A stretch of DNA of 64,000 nucleotides from Clostridiales bacterium (GTDB lineage Bacteria; Bacillota; Clostridia; Christensenellales; CAG-314): the NCBI GenBank assembly GCA_022508345.1, contig JAFLVK010000002.1:124001-188000 (forward strand), read 5' to 3'. Positions within the stretch are counted from its first letter, which is position 1. The number at the start of each line of letters is the position of its first letter. A program made the position numbers and the translations under genes. Below, one piece after another: positions 32,849 to 40,800 of the stretch. The notes under the pieces are model-generated. The model did no database searches, was not told the origin of the DNA, and saw only the letters and a program-made list of their open reading frames with translations.

Positions 32849-33810
32849 TGTTGTTCTCCCAGTAAATTTGCAAGCTTGTGTATTTCACGTTCGCTTGCGG
32901 TAAATGTATCCCCTGCTTGCCGGTGCTTCAGCATAAAACCCGCAACGCCAAACAAAGTTGCCTTGCGCAAATCGTACCCAGCAAGCAACGCGTGCAGCAT
33001 GCAACCGTCGAAAGCGTCGCCTCCACCTATCTTTTCCGACACAGGGAATGGGGTTTGCTTGAAAACATAATTTTCCAATCCGTTTGCGGTTTTGGCAAGT
33101 GCCTTTACCTGTACACTGTGCTCCGTTGCGCTAAGCACCTTGCGGTCGCGAAGAATAAGGTACTTGCAGGGTAGCCTGTCAAAAACCTCACTGTCGCTCA
33201 TCTGTAAAAAGGTGTCAAGGTCCAGCGTACTTGCTAGCAAGATATCGGCGTAGCTTGCCGCTTCCACCAGGTGCTTGCGTGCCTCTTCTACGCTCCACAG
33301 CTTTACGCGATAGTTGAAGTCGAAGCTTACCTTTACTCCGCGCAAACGGGCCTCTTTACACAGCCTGTGTGCAAGGGCGCGCGAGCTGTCGGACAACGCA
33401 AAGGAAATACCGCTGACGTGGAACAGCTCCACGTCTTTAAAAATCTTGTCGAAGTCAAAGTCCTTTTCACTGAGCCTTGTAAACTCCGAATACTTCCTCA
33501 GATACAATACGTTTGATCCACGCGATGCCGTGCCGTCCTCCACAAAGTACATGCCCAGCACATCACCACGCGTAAGCACATCGCTTGTATCTATATTGAA
33601 GCGATGCAGGTGTCTCACCACCGCCTGCCCTAGTTCCGTATCGGGCAAGCCTGTAAGGTACTTACAAGAATGTCCCAAGCCGGACATACATGCAAGCACG
33701 TTTGCTTCAGTACCGCCGTAACATGCGTCGAAAACCGTACTGTCGCAAATTCTGCCACTTGACGCGTGAAGCCGCATCATGATTTCCCCAAATGCCAAAA
33801 TCTTTTTCAT
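32845..33810 (-). CDS. PfkB-family sugar kinase, 2-keto-3-deoxygluconate kinase-like
   Basis: A 321-residue ribokinase-family enzyme. N-terminal MKKILAFGEIMMRLHAS and CYGGTEANVLACMSGLG are the KdgK-type substrate region; the C-terminal signature is IGGGDAFDGCMLHALL near residue 250, with the catalytic Asp. This fits phosphorylation of 2-keto-3-deoxygluconate or a related sugar, but the substrate is not proven. Both ends overlap neighbouring genes by ATGA, so it is translationally coupled between the 2TM-Nudix-like protein and the dehydrogenase. Confidence 0.83.
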   Translation of the reverse strand: MKKILAFGEIMMRLHASSGRICDSTVFDACYGGTEANVLACMSGLGHSCKYLTGLPDTELGQAVVRHLHRFNIDTSDVLTRGDVLGMYFVEDGTASRGSNVLYLRKYSEFTRLSEKDFDFDKIFKDVELFHVSGISFALSDSSRALAHRLCKEARLRGVKVSFDFNYRVKLWSVEEARKHLVEAASYADILLASTLDLDTFLQMSDSEVFDRLPCKYLILRDRKVLSATEHSVQVKALAKTANGLENYVFKQTPFPVSEKIGGGDAFDGCMLHALLAGYDLRKATLFGVAGFMLKHRQAGDTFTASEREIHKLANLLGEQQ

Positions 33811-35321
33811 AATGGTAACCTATCCTTACATACGTTTGCGTAGTACAGACATGCCAACAGCGCCTCACCGCACTCACGCTTTATGCTGCCGTTGAAGCGG
33901 CATTTCATGCGGTACACGTTGCCGTCCATTGCCGAACTGAAGCGACTTACGCGCGGATAATACAGCCTTTTTACAAAGATAACGTCACGCGCCCTTACGC
34001 TCAACTCGTAGTGGTAATTGATGGCTATGTCACTGTATTTGATGAGGTAGTAATCGCTGTCCAGCTTGTCAACGGGCAGCTTGGGTAGGTCACGGCGGTC
34101 TATCATTTCGTCAGTGCTTGATGCAAGTTTTGCCTTTTCTTCCAAAAACTTGTCCAGCTGCTGTGCAGTCATATTAACGGTTACATAGAAATACATGTTC
34201 GGCTTGCCACCCTCAAGCAGGTCGCGGGCAATGCCAAACAGGTTTTGCGACAGATTAAATCCCACAATGTCTCTTTCCGTCAGCCCAAAGTTGCTTTTTA
34301 TCGTGCCGAGAATTATTTTCTTGAACACATCTTCGGCGTCGTCGGCAATGGTACCGTCCTCGTTGAAACATTTTATGTCCGTCTTTTTCATAGCAAGGGA
34401 TATGGGCTGGGCAAACTTGTTCTTCCAGGTGGTTTTGCGGTAACCCCTTTTTTCAACAAGCAAATAACCGTCGCTGGTGAGTATTATTCCGTTGATACCA
34501 ATTTGATTACCAAGCTGCGACTCGTAGAGAGGCGAAACCGTCGCCCCACTTTCGAACACGTCACGAACGGACACAAGGTCGTTAAGCTTGTAATCCATGC
34601 AACGGTTGGTCACAAGCATATCGAAGTACTGGCTTCGCCCTGTCTTGAGCGTCAGCTTGTTGTCCGCAAAATCAATGTCGTTTAGGCGGATTGTTACACC
34701 GTTGCTAACACTACTGCCCTTGTGCGCTTCCATCAGTGCCAGGGCGTTGTCACGCACGAAACGTGGCAAGTCATACTTTTCGGCACTGTCCGCTATTGCA
34801 ACCTTGGTGTCGCCCAGGATATTGGCGTACACGTTTACACTGGGAAGATACAGCTTGCCGTTCATGTATGCGTCAATGTCATTTTTGCGTGTTTTGTATG
34901 CGCCTGAATGCTCATCTTTTTCGGGGTTAGCAGGTCTGCGCCTTTTTGCAGGAACCTTGTCCAAATACATGAACGCACCGTTAGGTGTGAAAAAGTTGGC
35001 GTTTTGCTGCGGTTCCGTTTTGTCGTGCCCCGAATATTTACACGTAATCTTGTGATGATCGTCTTCGATTTTCAAAGATTCCTCCAGCTTGTGACGTGTC
35101 CTGATGGCAATGCTGGCAACCAGTAACGTAGCAATGGCTACCACCACAATGGAGATTGTATCGCCGCTGGTAACAAAATCTTTGACAATAGCCCAAAATG
35201 CTTCAAATGAAGAAAAACCTCCAGCCAAAGCAAGGATGCCGGCAATTACCAACAAAAGCCCGATAAGCTGCACCCAAAAATTAGAAAATAACTTTATGAG
35301 AACCTGCAAAAACTTTTTCAT
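33807..35321 (-). CDS. Two-TM membrane protein with cytoplasmic Nudix-like domain
   Basis: A 504-residue protein. Two membrane helices at about residues 14-34 (FWVQLIGLLLVIAGILALAGG) and 54-73 (SIVVVAIATLLVASIAI) are followed by a long cytoplasmic part. Residues about 270-420 look Nudix-like: GINGIILTSDGYLLVEKRGY, FAQPISLAM, then a helix FKKIILGTIKSNFGLTERDIV. The catalytic Nudix box GX5EX7REUXEEXGU is not conserved, so it may only bind a ligand. 2TM-Nudix fusions are known among CBASS effectors, but no nucleotide cyclase lies nearby; here it heads a sugar-kinase operon. Confidence 0.6.
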   Translation of the reverse strand: MKKFLQVLIKLFSNFWVQLIGLLLVIAGILALAGGFSSFEAFWAIVKDFVTSGDTISIVVVAIATLLVASIAIRTRHKLEESLKIEDDHHKITCKYSGHDKTEPQQNANFFTPNGAFMYLDKVPAKRRRPANPEKDEHSGAYKTRKNDIDAYMNGKLYLPSVNVYANILGDTKVAIADSAEKYDLPRFVRDNALALMEAHKGSSVSNGVTIRLNDIDFADNKLTLKTGRSQYFDMLVTNRCMDYKLNDLVSVRDVFESGATVSPLYESQLGNQIGINGIILTSDGYLLVEKRGYRKTTWKNKFAQPISLAMKKTDIKCFNEDGTIADDAEDVFKKIILGTIKSNFGLTERDIVGFNLSQNLFGIARDLLEGGKPNMYFYVTVNMTAQQLDKFLEEKAKLASSTDEMIDRRDLPKLPVDKLDSDYYLIKYSDIAINYHYELSVRARDVIFVKRLYYPRVSRFSSAMDGNVYRMKCRFNGSIKRECGEALLACLYYANVCKDRLPL

Positions 35322-35426
35322 AGCTTCTCCTAGTTGTAATAATATTTAAGTTTATCATATAAGCGCAAAAACAGTCAATAGAAAAACGCTTGCCTTAATT
35401 ATTCGTGAAAACTTGCTGTAAAATAA

Positions 35427-35455
35427 TTGACAAACTTGTGCGTAGGTGGTAATAT
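35427..35455 (+). promoter_or_regulatory. Promoter of tRNA-Asn
   Basis: TTGACA (35427-35432), a 17-base spacer and TAATAT (35450-35455) make a near-consensus sigma-A promoter ending 18 bases before the tRNA. Confidence 0.85.
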
Positions 35456-35473
35456 ACAAAGGCAATTGAATAT

Positions 35474-35548
35474 TCCTCGTTAGCTCAGCGGCAGAGCATC
35501 CGGCTGTTAACCGGAGGGTCGTTGGTTCAAACCCAACACGGGGAGCCA
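35474..35548 (+). tRNA. tRNA-Asn (anticodon GUU)
   Basis: A 75-base cloverleaf: acceptor TCCTCGT pairs with ACGGGGA (one G-U), D arm GCTC...GAGC, anticodon stem CCGGC/GCCGG-type around CTGTTAA giving anticodon GTT, T arm GTTGG-TTCAAAC-CCAAC, and an encoded CCA at 35546-35548. Confidence 0.96.
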
Positions 35549-35550
35549 CA

Positions 35551-35578
35551 GCGTCTACAGTATGTAGGCGCTTTTTTT
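35551..35578 (+). terminator. tRNA-Asn terminator
   Basis: GCGTCTACAGTATGTAGGCGC folds into a hairpin with a G-T pair and is followed by seven T. Confidence 0.88.
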
Positions 35579-35580
35579 AT

Positions 35581-35696
35581 ACCGTGTTGTGTTTGAACGA
35601 GTTCTTGCCCACGCTTCGAGCATAGCTCTCGCGCGCTTTGGCTATCCAAGCCACACTGTGGCTTGTCTTACGCGTCGCGCCCAACACGCGGAGCCA
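35581..35696 (+). repeat. tRNA-Asn 3'-end fragments, one inverted and one direct
   Basis: At 35679-35696 the sequence GCCCAACACGCGGAGCCA repeats the tRNA's T-arm/acceptor/CCA end with two changes. At 35581-35598 the reverse complement GTTCAAACACAACACGGT matches the same T-arm region. Between them lies GC-rich DNA containing GAGCATAGCTCTCGCGCGC, the reverse complement of a block inside fold-back repeat copy C. This may be a decayed integration scar at the tRNA 3' end. Confidence 0.5.
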
Positions 35697-35725
35697 AAAA
35701 AAGGAAGCTTTATTGATAGCTTCCC
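35696..35725 (-). terminator. Terminator of the XRE gene
   Basis: On the minus strand GGAAGCT and AGCTTCC form a stem with an 8-base loop followed by seven T. It lies just past the end of the regulator gene. Confidence 0.85.
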
Positions 35726-35746
35726 TTATTCATTGTTATGTGCGGT

Positions 35747-36277
35747 TCATTTAATTCCATATTTGGCGGCATAGTCGCAGACAATGTTTCTGAATTTTTC
35801 GTGCTTGAAGCTGTTTTTTACGTCCGTCAGGTCCACATATGCACCATTCATGATGTTTTGAATTGTCACCTCAGCAACAAACACTTCAAATATATAGTCG
35901 TCGGTAAATGCGCCCTCTATTTCGGTATTCATTTTCTCGTTTATTCCACTAATTGCCGAGCGATAAAGCAAATTGTCCTTTCCAAGCAATTCGCCCATCT
36001 TTTTCAAGCAATTTATTCCTTGTATCATGTCGGACATGGCGATTTTACCCTTGTAGTTTATCGAAGCCTTGCCACCTGACAAAATACTGTCCACTGTTGT
36101 TTCCAATACATCTGCTAGGTCAAGCAAAATTGCAGTATCAGGCAGTGTTTCGCCACGTTCCCATTTACTCACGGCTTGAAATGTTACGGACAGGCGTTCC
36201 CCAAGCTCGTTTTGCGTAAGCCCCTTTGCCTTGCGTAGTTCGGCAATCACGTTGCCTACACTTTTTGTATCTATCAT
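35747..36277 (-). CDS. XRE-family transcription regulator with C-terminal sensory/oligomerisation part
   Basis: A 176-residue protein. The helix-turn-helix spans residues about 5-60: VIAELRKAKGLTQNELGERLSVTFQAVSKWERGETLP. The remaining 110 residues are a helical domain without recognised family (GINCLKKMGELLGKDNLLYR). The start is ATG 36277 behind GTGAGGTG; 11 upstream codons are excluded. It is transcribed divergently from the XRE-NadE fusion gene, so it may regulate that gene, itself, or both. Confidence 0.8.
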   Translation of the reverse strand: MIDTKSVGNVIAELRKAKGLTQNELGERLSVTFQAVSKWERGETLPDTAILLDLADVLETTVDSILSGGKASINYKGKIAMSDMIQGINCLKKMGELLGKDNLLYRSAISGINEKMNTEIEGAFTDDYIFEVFVAEVTIQNIMNGAYVDLTDVKNSFKHEKFRNIVCDYAAKYGIK

Positions 36278-36474
36278 AATGCACCTCACTATTATTTTTT
36301 GCGCTAGCACTGATATTATTATAACCCGGCATCACAGCGTTTACAATAACTGCCTGTTTGAGTTAATTTGCAATTTTATAAATTGATAATTGAATATGTA
36401 ACAAAATTGTTTGCTAAAATATTATAATAAACTAGCAAAATTATTATTTTTTTATAAATTACGTTCAAATAATT

Positions 36475-36541
36475 GGTAAAAAACGTAAATATATGGTAAA
36501 ATAAACAATAAACAATCTTTTTTACGGTAACAAAGAGGTAA
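36475..36541 (+). promoter_or_regulatory. Direct GGTAA repeats upstream of the XRE-NadE gene
   Basis: GGTAAAAAAC (36475), GGTAAAATAAAC (36495), GGTAACAAAG (36526) and GGTAAAAAAC (36537) lie within 70 bases of AT-rich DNA before the ATG at 36547; the last one includes the GAGGT ribosome site. Spacings of 20, 31 and 11 bases are partly helical-phase. They may be operator sites for the HTH domain of the product, or simply AT-rich similarity. Confidence 0.35.
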
Positions 36542-36546
36542 AAAAC

Positions 36547-38673
36547 ATGCAACAGGTTGTAAGACGTTTGAATGAAGCAAAAAAACGCAAAGGCTACACG
36601 TTAAAGCAGTTGTCGGAGCAAAGCGGGTTAACGCTGGGCACCGTAAACAAAATAATGAGCGGAGAATTGCAAAAAATAAAACCGGACAAGCTCAATAAGC
36701 TTGCTTTGGCGCTTGACGTTTCTACGGAATATCTGCTGAACGGCAGTGGGAACACCGCTACCGCAAACGTAAAAAGCGGATACATGGGAATTGTCAAGAT
36801 TGCATGTATTTCCCCCGAAGTGCGCGTTGGCGATTGCGCCTTTAATGCAAACGATATAATTTCTCGCGCGAAAACAGCATACAGCGAAGGCGTTAAAATT
36901 GCAATTTTCCCCGAGCTGTGCTTGACGGGTTACACCTGCGGAGATTTGTTTTTCCAGCAAACACTGCGCAACGCAGCAATTCAATCACTTGAAAGGATTT
37001 GCGCAGAGCTTGCCGATATGGATATGGTGGCCTTAATTGGCTTGCCCATTTGCAGCTTGGGCAAGATGTACAATGCTGCAGCTGTAATATACCACGGGCA
37101 AGTACTGGGTGTTGTACCCAAGAAAAATCTGCCCAACTACAACGAATTTATGGAAAAGCGCCTGTTTTGCGCTTACAACGGCGACAACACCACCATTAAC
37201 ATCGGAGGGCGCGAAGTTCCGTTTGGAAACAGGCTCCTGTTCGTAAACACTTTGCACCTCGACGTGCGCTTTGCATTGGAAATATGCGAGGACGTGTGGG
37301 TTGCCGATTCGCCGTCAGTGCTGCACTCCTTTGCGGGGGCAAACGCTGTGTTTAACCTGTCCGCAAGCAACGAAACAATTGTAAAAAGCGATTTCCGCAA
37401 AAAAATGATAGAAATGCAATCTGCTAAATGCAGCGTAATTTACGCATATTGCTCATCTGCTCCGTCGGAATCCACGTCGCAAACTGTTTTTTCCGCGCAC
37501 AACATAATCTGCGAAAATGGCGAGTGTCTTGCGGAGGCTGTGCCCTTTACCACAGGATACGCCGAGGCAGCTGTTGACTTTGGCTTTATCGAAAATGAAA
37601 GGGCGCGGCTAGATCACTCCGAATTTCCGCAAGGCTACACCACAGTTGAATTTGCACTGCCGCTAAACGGCTGCGCTCGTGTGTACAAAAGTACGCCATT
37701 TGTTCCTACAAACCTTGAAGAGCGCAACGCCGTATGTGAAAAGGCGCTTACAATACTTGCCTACGGGCTGAAAAAACGCGTTGAACACGTCAAAGCCAAC
37801 AAGCTTGTGCTGGGAATATCCGGCGGAAGCGACAGCACATTGGCGCTTGTAATCTGTGCAAAAGCCTTGAAGCTACTGGGCCGCCCTGCAAGTGATATCC
37901 TTGCAATCACAATGCCCTGCTTTGGCACCAGCAAGCGAACATTAAACAACAGTATCGCCCTTGCAAACGCTTTTGGCGCAACGCTCAAGCAAATTGATAT
38001 AACCCAGTCGGTCACACAACACCTAAAGGACATCAACCACGACTTTACGCCCAACACCACCTACGAAAATGCGCAAGCACGTGAACGCACACAGGTATTG
38101 ATGGACATTGCCAACGACGTAAACGGGCTTGTTGTGGGAACGGGCGACATGTCGGAAGCAGCCCTGGGCTGGGCAACCTTTAACGGCGATCAGATGTCAA
38201 TGTACGCCGCAAACGCTGCTGTCCCCAAAACATTGGTGAAAGCAATATTGCGCTACGTTGCCGACACCAACGGCAAGGCAGTACACGACGTCATAACGGA
38301 CATACTGGACACACCCGTCTCCCCCGAACTGCTACCGCTTAGTACCGATGGCGAGATTGCACAAATAACGGAGGACGTGGTAGGTCCGTACGAACTGCAC
38401 GATTACTTCCTGTTCATGATGGTACGCAAGGGCTTCACTCCTGCCAAGGTTTACCAATTGGCTAAGCTGTCATTTCAAGGCAAGTACGACAGCGAAACAA
38501 TCTTGAAATGGTTGAAGTTCTTTACACGTCGGTTCTTCACACAACAGTTCAAACGCAGCTGCGCGCCCGACAGCGTGCGCCTTGGCTCGGTGGACATCTC
38601 CAAGATGGGACTGCGCATTCCCAGTGATGCAAGCTATGAAGTGTGGTTATCCGAATTAGACAATTTAGAATAG
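36547..38673 (+). CDS. nadE: Glutamine-dependent NAD+ synthetase with N-terminal XRE DNA-binding domain
   Basis: Makes NAD+ from nicotinate adenine dinucleotide, ATP and glutamine. Residues 1-65 form an intact Cro/C1-type helix-turn-helix (LNEAKKRKGYTLKQLSEQSG LTLGTVNKIMSGE, then LALALDVSTEYLL). Residues 78-340 are the nitrilase-fold glutaminase with its triad: Glu in FPELCLTGY, Lys in VPKKNLPNY, Cys in ALEICEDVW. Residues about 400-690 are the synthetase with ATP loop GISGGSDSTLAL and GTGDMSEAALGWATFNGDQ. At 708 residues it exceeds the usual 640 by just the XRE domain. The ATG follows GAGGTAAAAAAC, with no second start before the glutaminase. A DNA-binding NAD synthetase would parallel NadR-type regulation; that role is inference. 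Confidence 0.93.
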   Translation: MQQVVRRLNEAKKRKGYTLKQLSEQSGLTLGTVNKIMSGELQKIKPDKLNKLALALDVSTEYLLNGSGNTATANVKSGYMGIVKIACISPEVRVGDCAFNANDIISRAKTAYSEGVKIAIFPELCLTGYTCGDLFFQQTLRNAAIQSLERICAELADMDMVALIGLPICSLGKMYNAAAVIYHGQVLGVVPKKNLPNYNEFMEKRLFCAYNGDNTTINIGGREVPFGNRLLFVNTLHLDVRFALEICEDVWVADSPSVLHSFAGANAVFNLSASNETIVKSDFRKKMIEMQSAKCSVIYAYCSSAPSESTSQTVFSAHNIICENGECLAEAVPFTTGYAEAAVDFGFIENERARLDHSEFPQGYTTVEFALPLNGCARVYKSTPFVPTNLEERNAVCEKALTILAYGLKKRVEHVKANKLVLGISGGSDSTLALVICAKALKLLGRPASDILAITMPCFGTSKRTLNNSIALANAFGATLKQIDITQSVTQHLKDINHDFTPNTTYENAQARERTQVLMDIANDVNGLVVGTGDMSEAALGWATFNGDQMSMYAANAAVPKTLVKAILRYVADTNGKAVHDVITDILDTPVSPELLPLSTDGEIAQITEDVVGPYELHDYFLFMMVRKGFTPAKVYQLAKLSFQGKYDSETILKWLKFFTRRFFTQQFKRSCAPDSVRLGSVDISKMGLRIPSDASYEVWLSELDNLE

Positions 38674-38736
38674 AAAGATAGTAAAAAAACAACCGCAACA
38701 ATGTATTGCAGACCGAAATACAGGAGGTGAAGCGAC

Positions 38737-39420
38737 ATGCGAATGAGATTGAAGAAACACTTGGACGAACGAATTGCCGATTGCTCCACCATCTTGCTGG
38801 CACGAGAAGGCGACGAATTCTACAAGCTGAGTGAAAGTGAAAAGCAACAGTTTATGCAACAGCTGCACACCGTTTTTGACGGAGAACGAAGCAAGCTTCC
38901 ATTGACGCTTGAAATAGGTTGTGGCAAGGGGGTATGGGCAATACAGTCGGCTAGGCTGCACCCCGACATCAACTACATAGGCGTGGAAAAGCTCAGCAAC
39001 GTGATTGTCGTTGCATGCGAAAATGCTCAGGAACTAAATTTACCGAACTTGAAATTTTTGAATGTTCGCGCAGAAAATCTAGGTTACTACTTGCCACCGC
39101 ATTCGGTAGATACAATCGCGCTCAACTTCTCCTGCCCTTTCCCCAAAAAGACGTACGCCAACAGACGGCTGACAAGCAGGAACTTCCTGAGCCTGTACAA
39201 ACGGCTGTTGAAAGAAGAGGGCGTAATCTGTCAAAAAACCGACGACTTGAATTTCTTTGAATGGTCTGTTGAAAGCCTAAAGGAAAACGGCTACGAGGTG
39301 TACAACGTCTGCTACGACCTACCCGCTGATGCCTGCGGAAATATCGTAACGGAATACGAAGCAAAGTTCCGCTCTATCGGAAAACCCATCTATTCATTGA
39401 ATGCCAAAGTAAAAAAATAA
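38737..39420 (+). CDS. trmB: TrmB-like tRNA (guanine-N7)-methyltransferase
   Basis: A 227-residue methyltransferase of the TrmB family. The SAM motif is LTLEIGCGKGVWAIQSA near residue 60, then NYIGVEKLSNVIV and the C-terminal signature region ALNFSCPFPKKTYANRRLTS. In standard TrmB the signature is NFSDPWPKxxHxxRRL; here the Asp is Cys, Trp is Phe and His is Tyr. The Asp contributes to substrate guanine handling, so activity may be altered. CAGGAGGTG precedes ATG 38737. It lies 63 bases after nadE and probably shares its operon. Confidence 0.8.
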   Translation: MRMRLKKHLDERIADCSTILLAREGDEFYKLSESEKQQFMQQLHTVFDGERSKLPLTLEIGCGKGVWAIQSARLHPDINYIGVEKLSNVIVVACENAQELNLPNLKFLNVRAENLGYYLPPHSVDTIALNFSCPFPKKTYANRRLTSRNFLSLYKRLLKEEGVICQKTDDLNFFEWSVESLKENGYEVYNVCYDLPADACGNIVTEYEAKFRSIGKPIYSLNAKVKK

Positions 39421-39445
39421 CAACACTTTACTCAATAAAAGATTA

Positions 39446-39477
39446 AGCACTGCAAAATGTTTTGCAGTGCTTTTTTT
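39446..39477 (+). terminator. Terminator of the nadE-trmB operon
   Basis: AGCACTGCAAAA and TTTTGCAGTGCT pair in a perfect stem, followed by seven T. Confidence 0.92.
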
Positions 39478-39521
39478 GCCAAAATACGCAAAATATAATG
39501 TTTTTATATCATAATTTCAAT

Positions 39522-39538
39522 ATTATGCCTGTAATAGT
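39522..39538 (+). repeat. 17-bp partial dyad, copy 3 of 4
   Basis: ATTATGCCTGTAATAGT, between the operon terminator and the convergent exonuclease gene. See the copies at 3620, 13181 and 55185. Confidence 0.55.
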
Positions 39539-39590
39539 ATGCTATTTTTAGTTAAATTTTCAAGTAATTGGGTGTTTTTTCAGTTTTATG

Positions 39591-40457
39591 TTAAAACAGC
39601 CCTATCTCCTGAAGGACGTTCCGTGTTGTAACACCGTCAGGCAGTGAGTAGCGCAACTGATGCATTGTAAAGGGAAGAACACTACCATCGGTTAGCTTGA
39701 TTAAGCGGTAATTTACACGAAGCCGCTCCGCATTGTCCACAATTGAAGCGCGAACAGACGGCTTTGAAATACTGTTGGCATTTGCCAAAATACCGTCCAA
39801 CGAACCATACTGACGGAGCAAGCTTGCTGCAGTTTTGGGGCCAACCTTTGGCGCGCCCTTTATGTTGTCCGCAACGTCGCCCACCATTGCCTTGAAGTCG
39901 GCATACTGTTGCGGCTCGATACCGAACCTGTTGCGAACAAAATCGGGAGTACAAATATAACTGTTCTTACCGCGGTAACGAAGTACCGAAACCTTGTCGT
40001 TAATAAGCTGGAAAAAGTCACTGTCAAATGAAGAAATTACAATTTCAATTTCTTCTTTATTTTCTTGTTGTCCTGCACCACGCGTTAAAGCGTAGGCTGC
40101 TATCCAGTCGTCTGTTTCGCAGCAGGTTGTTTCGGCGTGCTTTATCCCAAGATAGTCCAACGCCATGTAAATTCCGTCAAGCTGGGAAAAGGGATTGTCG
40201 CCCTCCTCCACCTGGCTGTAATCGGGACGGTTAGCCTTGTACTCATCTAGGAGTGCACTGCGCTCATTTGCACACTCACCGTCGAACAGCACAGCAACAT
40301 GAGTCGGGGCCACCATTCGTATGATTTTCAGTAGCGCCCCCACAAAGCCCATTACGCCATGCACAGGCTTGCCGTTGCTGTCCATTATCCGCGCGGGCAT
40401 GCCGTAAAACATTTGAAATAGCAAATTGCTTCCGTCAACTAGCAATAACTTGTCCAT
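39591..40457 (-). CDS. 5'-3' exonuclease (flap endonuclease-like, stand-alone Pol I N-domain)
   Basis: A 288-residue nuclease of the FEN/PIN family. Metal ligands sit in LLVDGSNLLFQMF, VLFDGE, CCETDDWIAA and ISSFDSDFFQL; the helix-hairpin-helix follows as ADNIKGAPKVGPKTAASLLRQYGSL. This corresponds to the 5' nuclease domain of DNA polymerase I without the polymerase. It likely processes flaps or RNA primers. It starts three bases after the stop of a 66-residue XRE regulator, so the two are one operon. Confidence 0.88.
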   Translation of the reverse strand: MDKLLLVDGSNLLFQMFYGMPARIMDSNGKPVHGVMGFVGALLKIIRMVAPTHVAVLFDGECANERSALLDEYKANRPDYSQVEEGDNPFSQLDGIYMALDYLGIKHAETTCCETDDWIAAYALTRGAGQQENKEEIEIVISSFDSDFFQLINDKVSVLRYRGKNSYICTPDFVRNRFGIEPQQYADFKAMVGDVADNIKGAPKVGPKTAASLLRQYGSLDGILANANSISKPSVRASIVDNAERLRVNYRLIKLTDGSVLPFTMHQLRYSLPDGVTTRNVLQEIGLF

Positions 40458-40460
40458 AAA

Positions 40461-40661
40461 CTAAATATCCGATAAACCCAACAGATAGTCGGCTGAGCAA
40501 TCGAAATATTTGCATAACTCAGCAATCTGCGATGCCTTGGGTTCGTTCGCACCACTGCACCAGTTTACAACCGTTTGTTTGCTTAGCTTCAATTCCTTGG
40601 CTAGTCGATACATTGTAATATTGTTTTGTTTCAACTCATTTTTTAATCTTTCTGCAAACAT
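40461..40661 (-). CDS. Small XRE-family repressor
   Basis: A 66-residue single-domain Cro/C1 helix-turn-helix protein: LKNELKQNNITMYRLAKELKLSKQTVVNW and SQIAELCKYFDCSADYLLG. It forms an operon with the exonuclease and is divergent from another small HTH gene at 40801. The intergenic operators (AGTCCAA half-sites) suggest it autoregulates. The pair resembles a phage-type switch, but no other phage gene is near. Confidence 0.85.
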   Translation of the reverse strand: MFAERLKNELKQNNITMYRLAKELKLSKQTVVNWCSGANEPKASQIAELCKYFDCSADYLLGLSDI

Positions 40662-40679
40662 ATAACACCTTCTGCAACT

Positions 40680-40759
40680 ATTATACTAAAAAGTTGGACT
40701 AAACTCTTGACAAGTCCAACAATTTGGACTATTGTATTATTAGTCCAATATATTAGACT
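40680..40759. promoter_or_regulatory. Divergent promoter/operator array between two small XRE genes
   Basis: For the plus gene, TTGACA (40707-40712), 17 bases, TATTGT (40730-40735). The spacer is occupied exactly by the 18-bp dyad AGTCCAACAATTTGGACT (40713-40730). A second 18-bp dyad AGTCCAATATATTAGACT lies at 40742-40759, and a half-site TTGGACT at 40694-40700. For the minus operon a TATAAT lies at 40680-40685 near the half-site. This is the layout of a repressor switch. Confidence 0.75.
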
Positions 40760-40800
40760 GTATACAACATAATTTTCATTTTAGGAGGTTTTATTAGCAG

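Noticed and set aside
33807..35321. CBASS defence system suggested by the 2TM-Nudix-like protein
   Set aside because: No CD-NTase, Cap2/Cap3 or other CBASS gene is nearby; the gene is coupled to sugar-metabolism enzymes.
35679..35696. A second tRNA gene
   Set aside because: Only the T-arm/acceptor end is present; no D arm or anticodon arm upstream of it.
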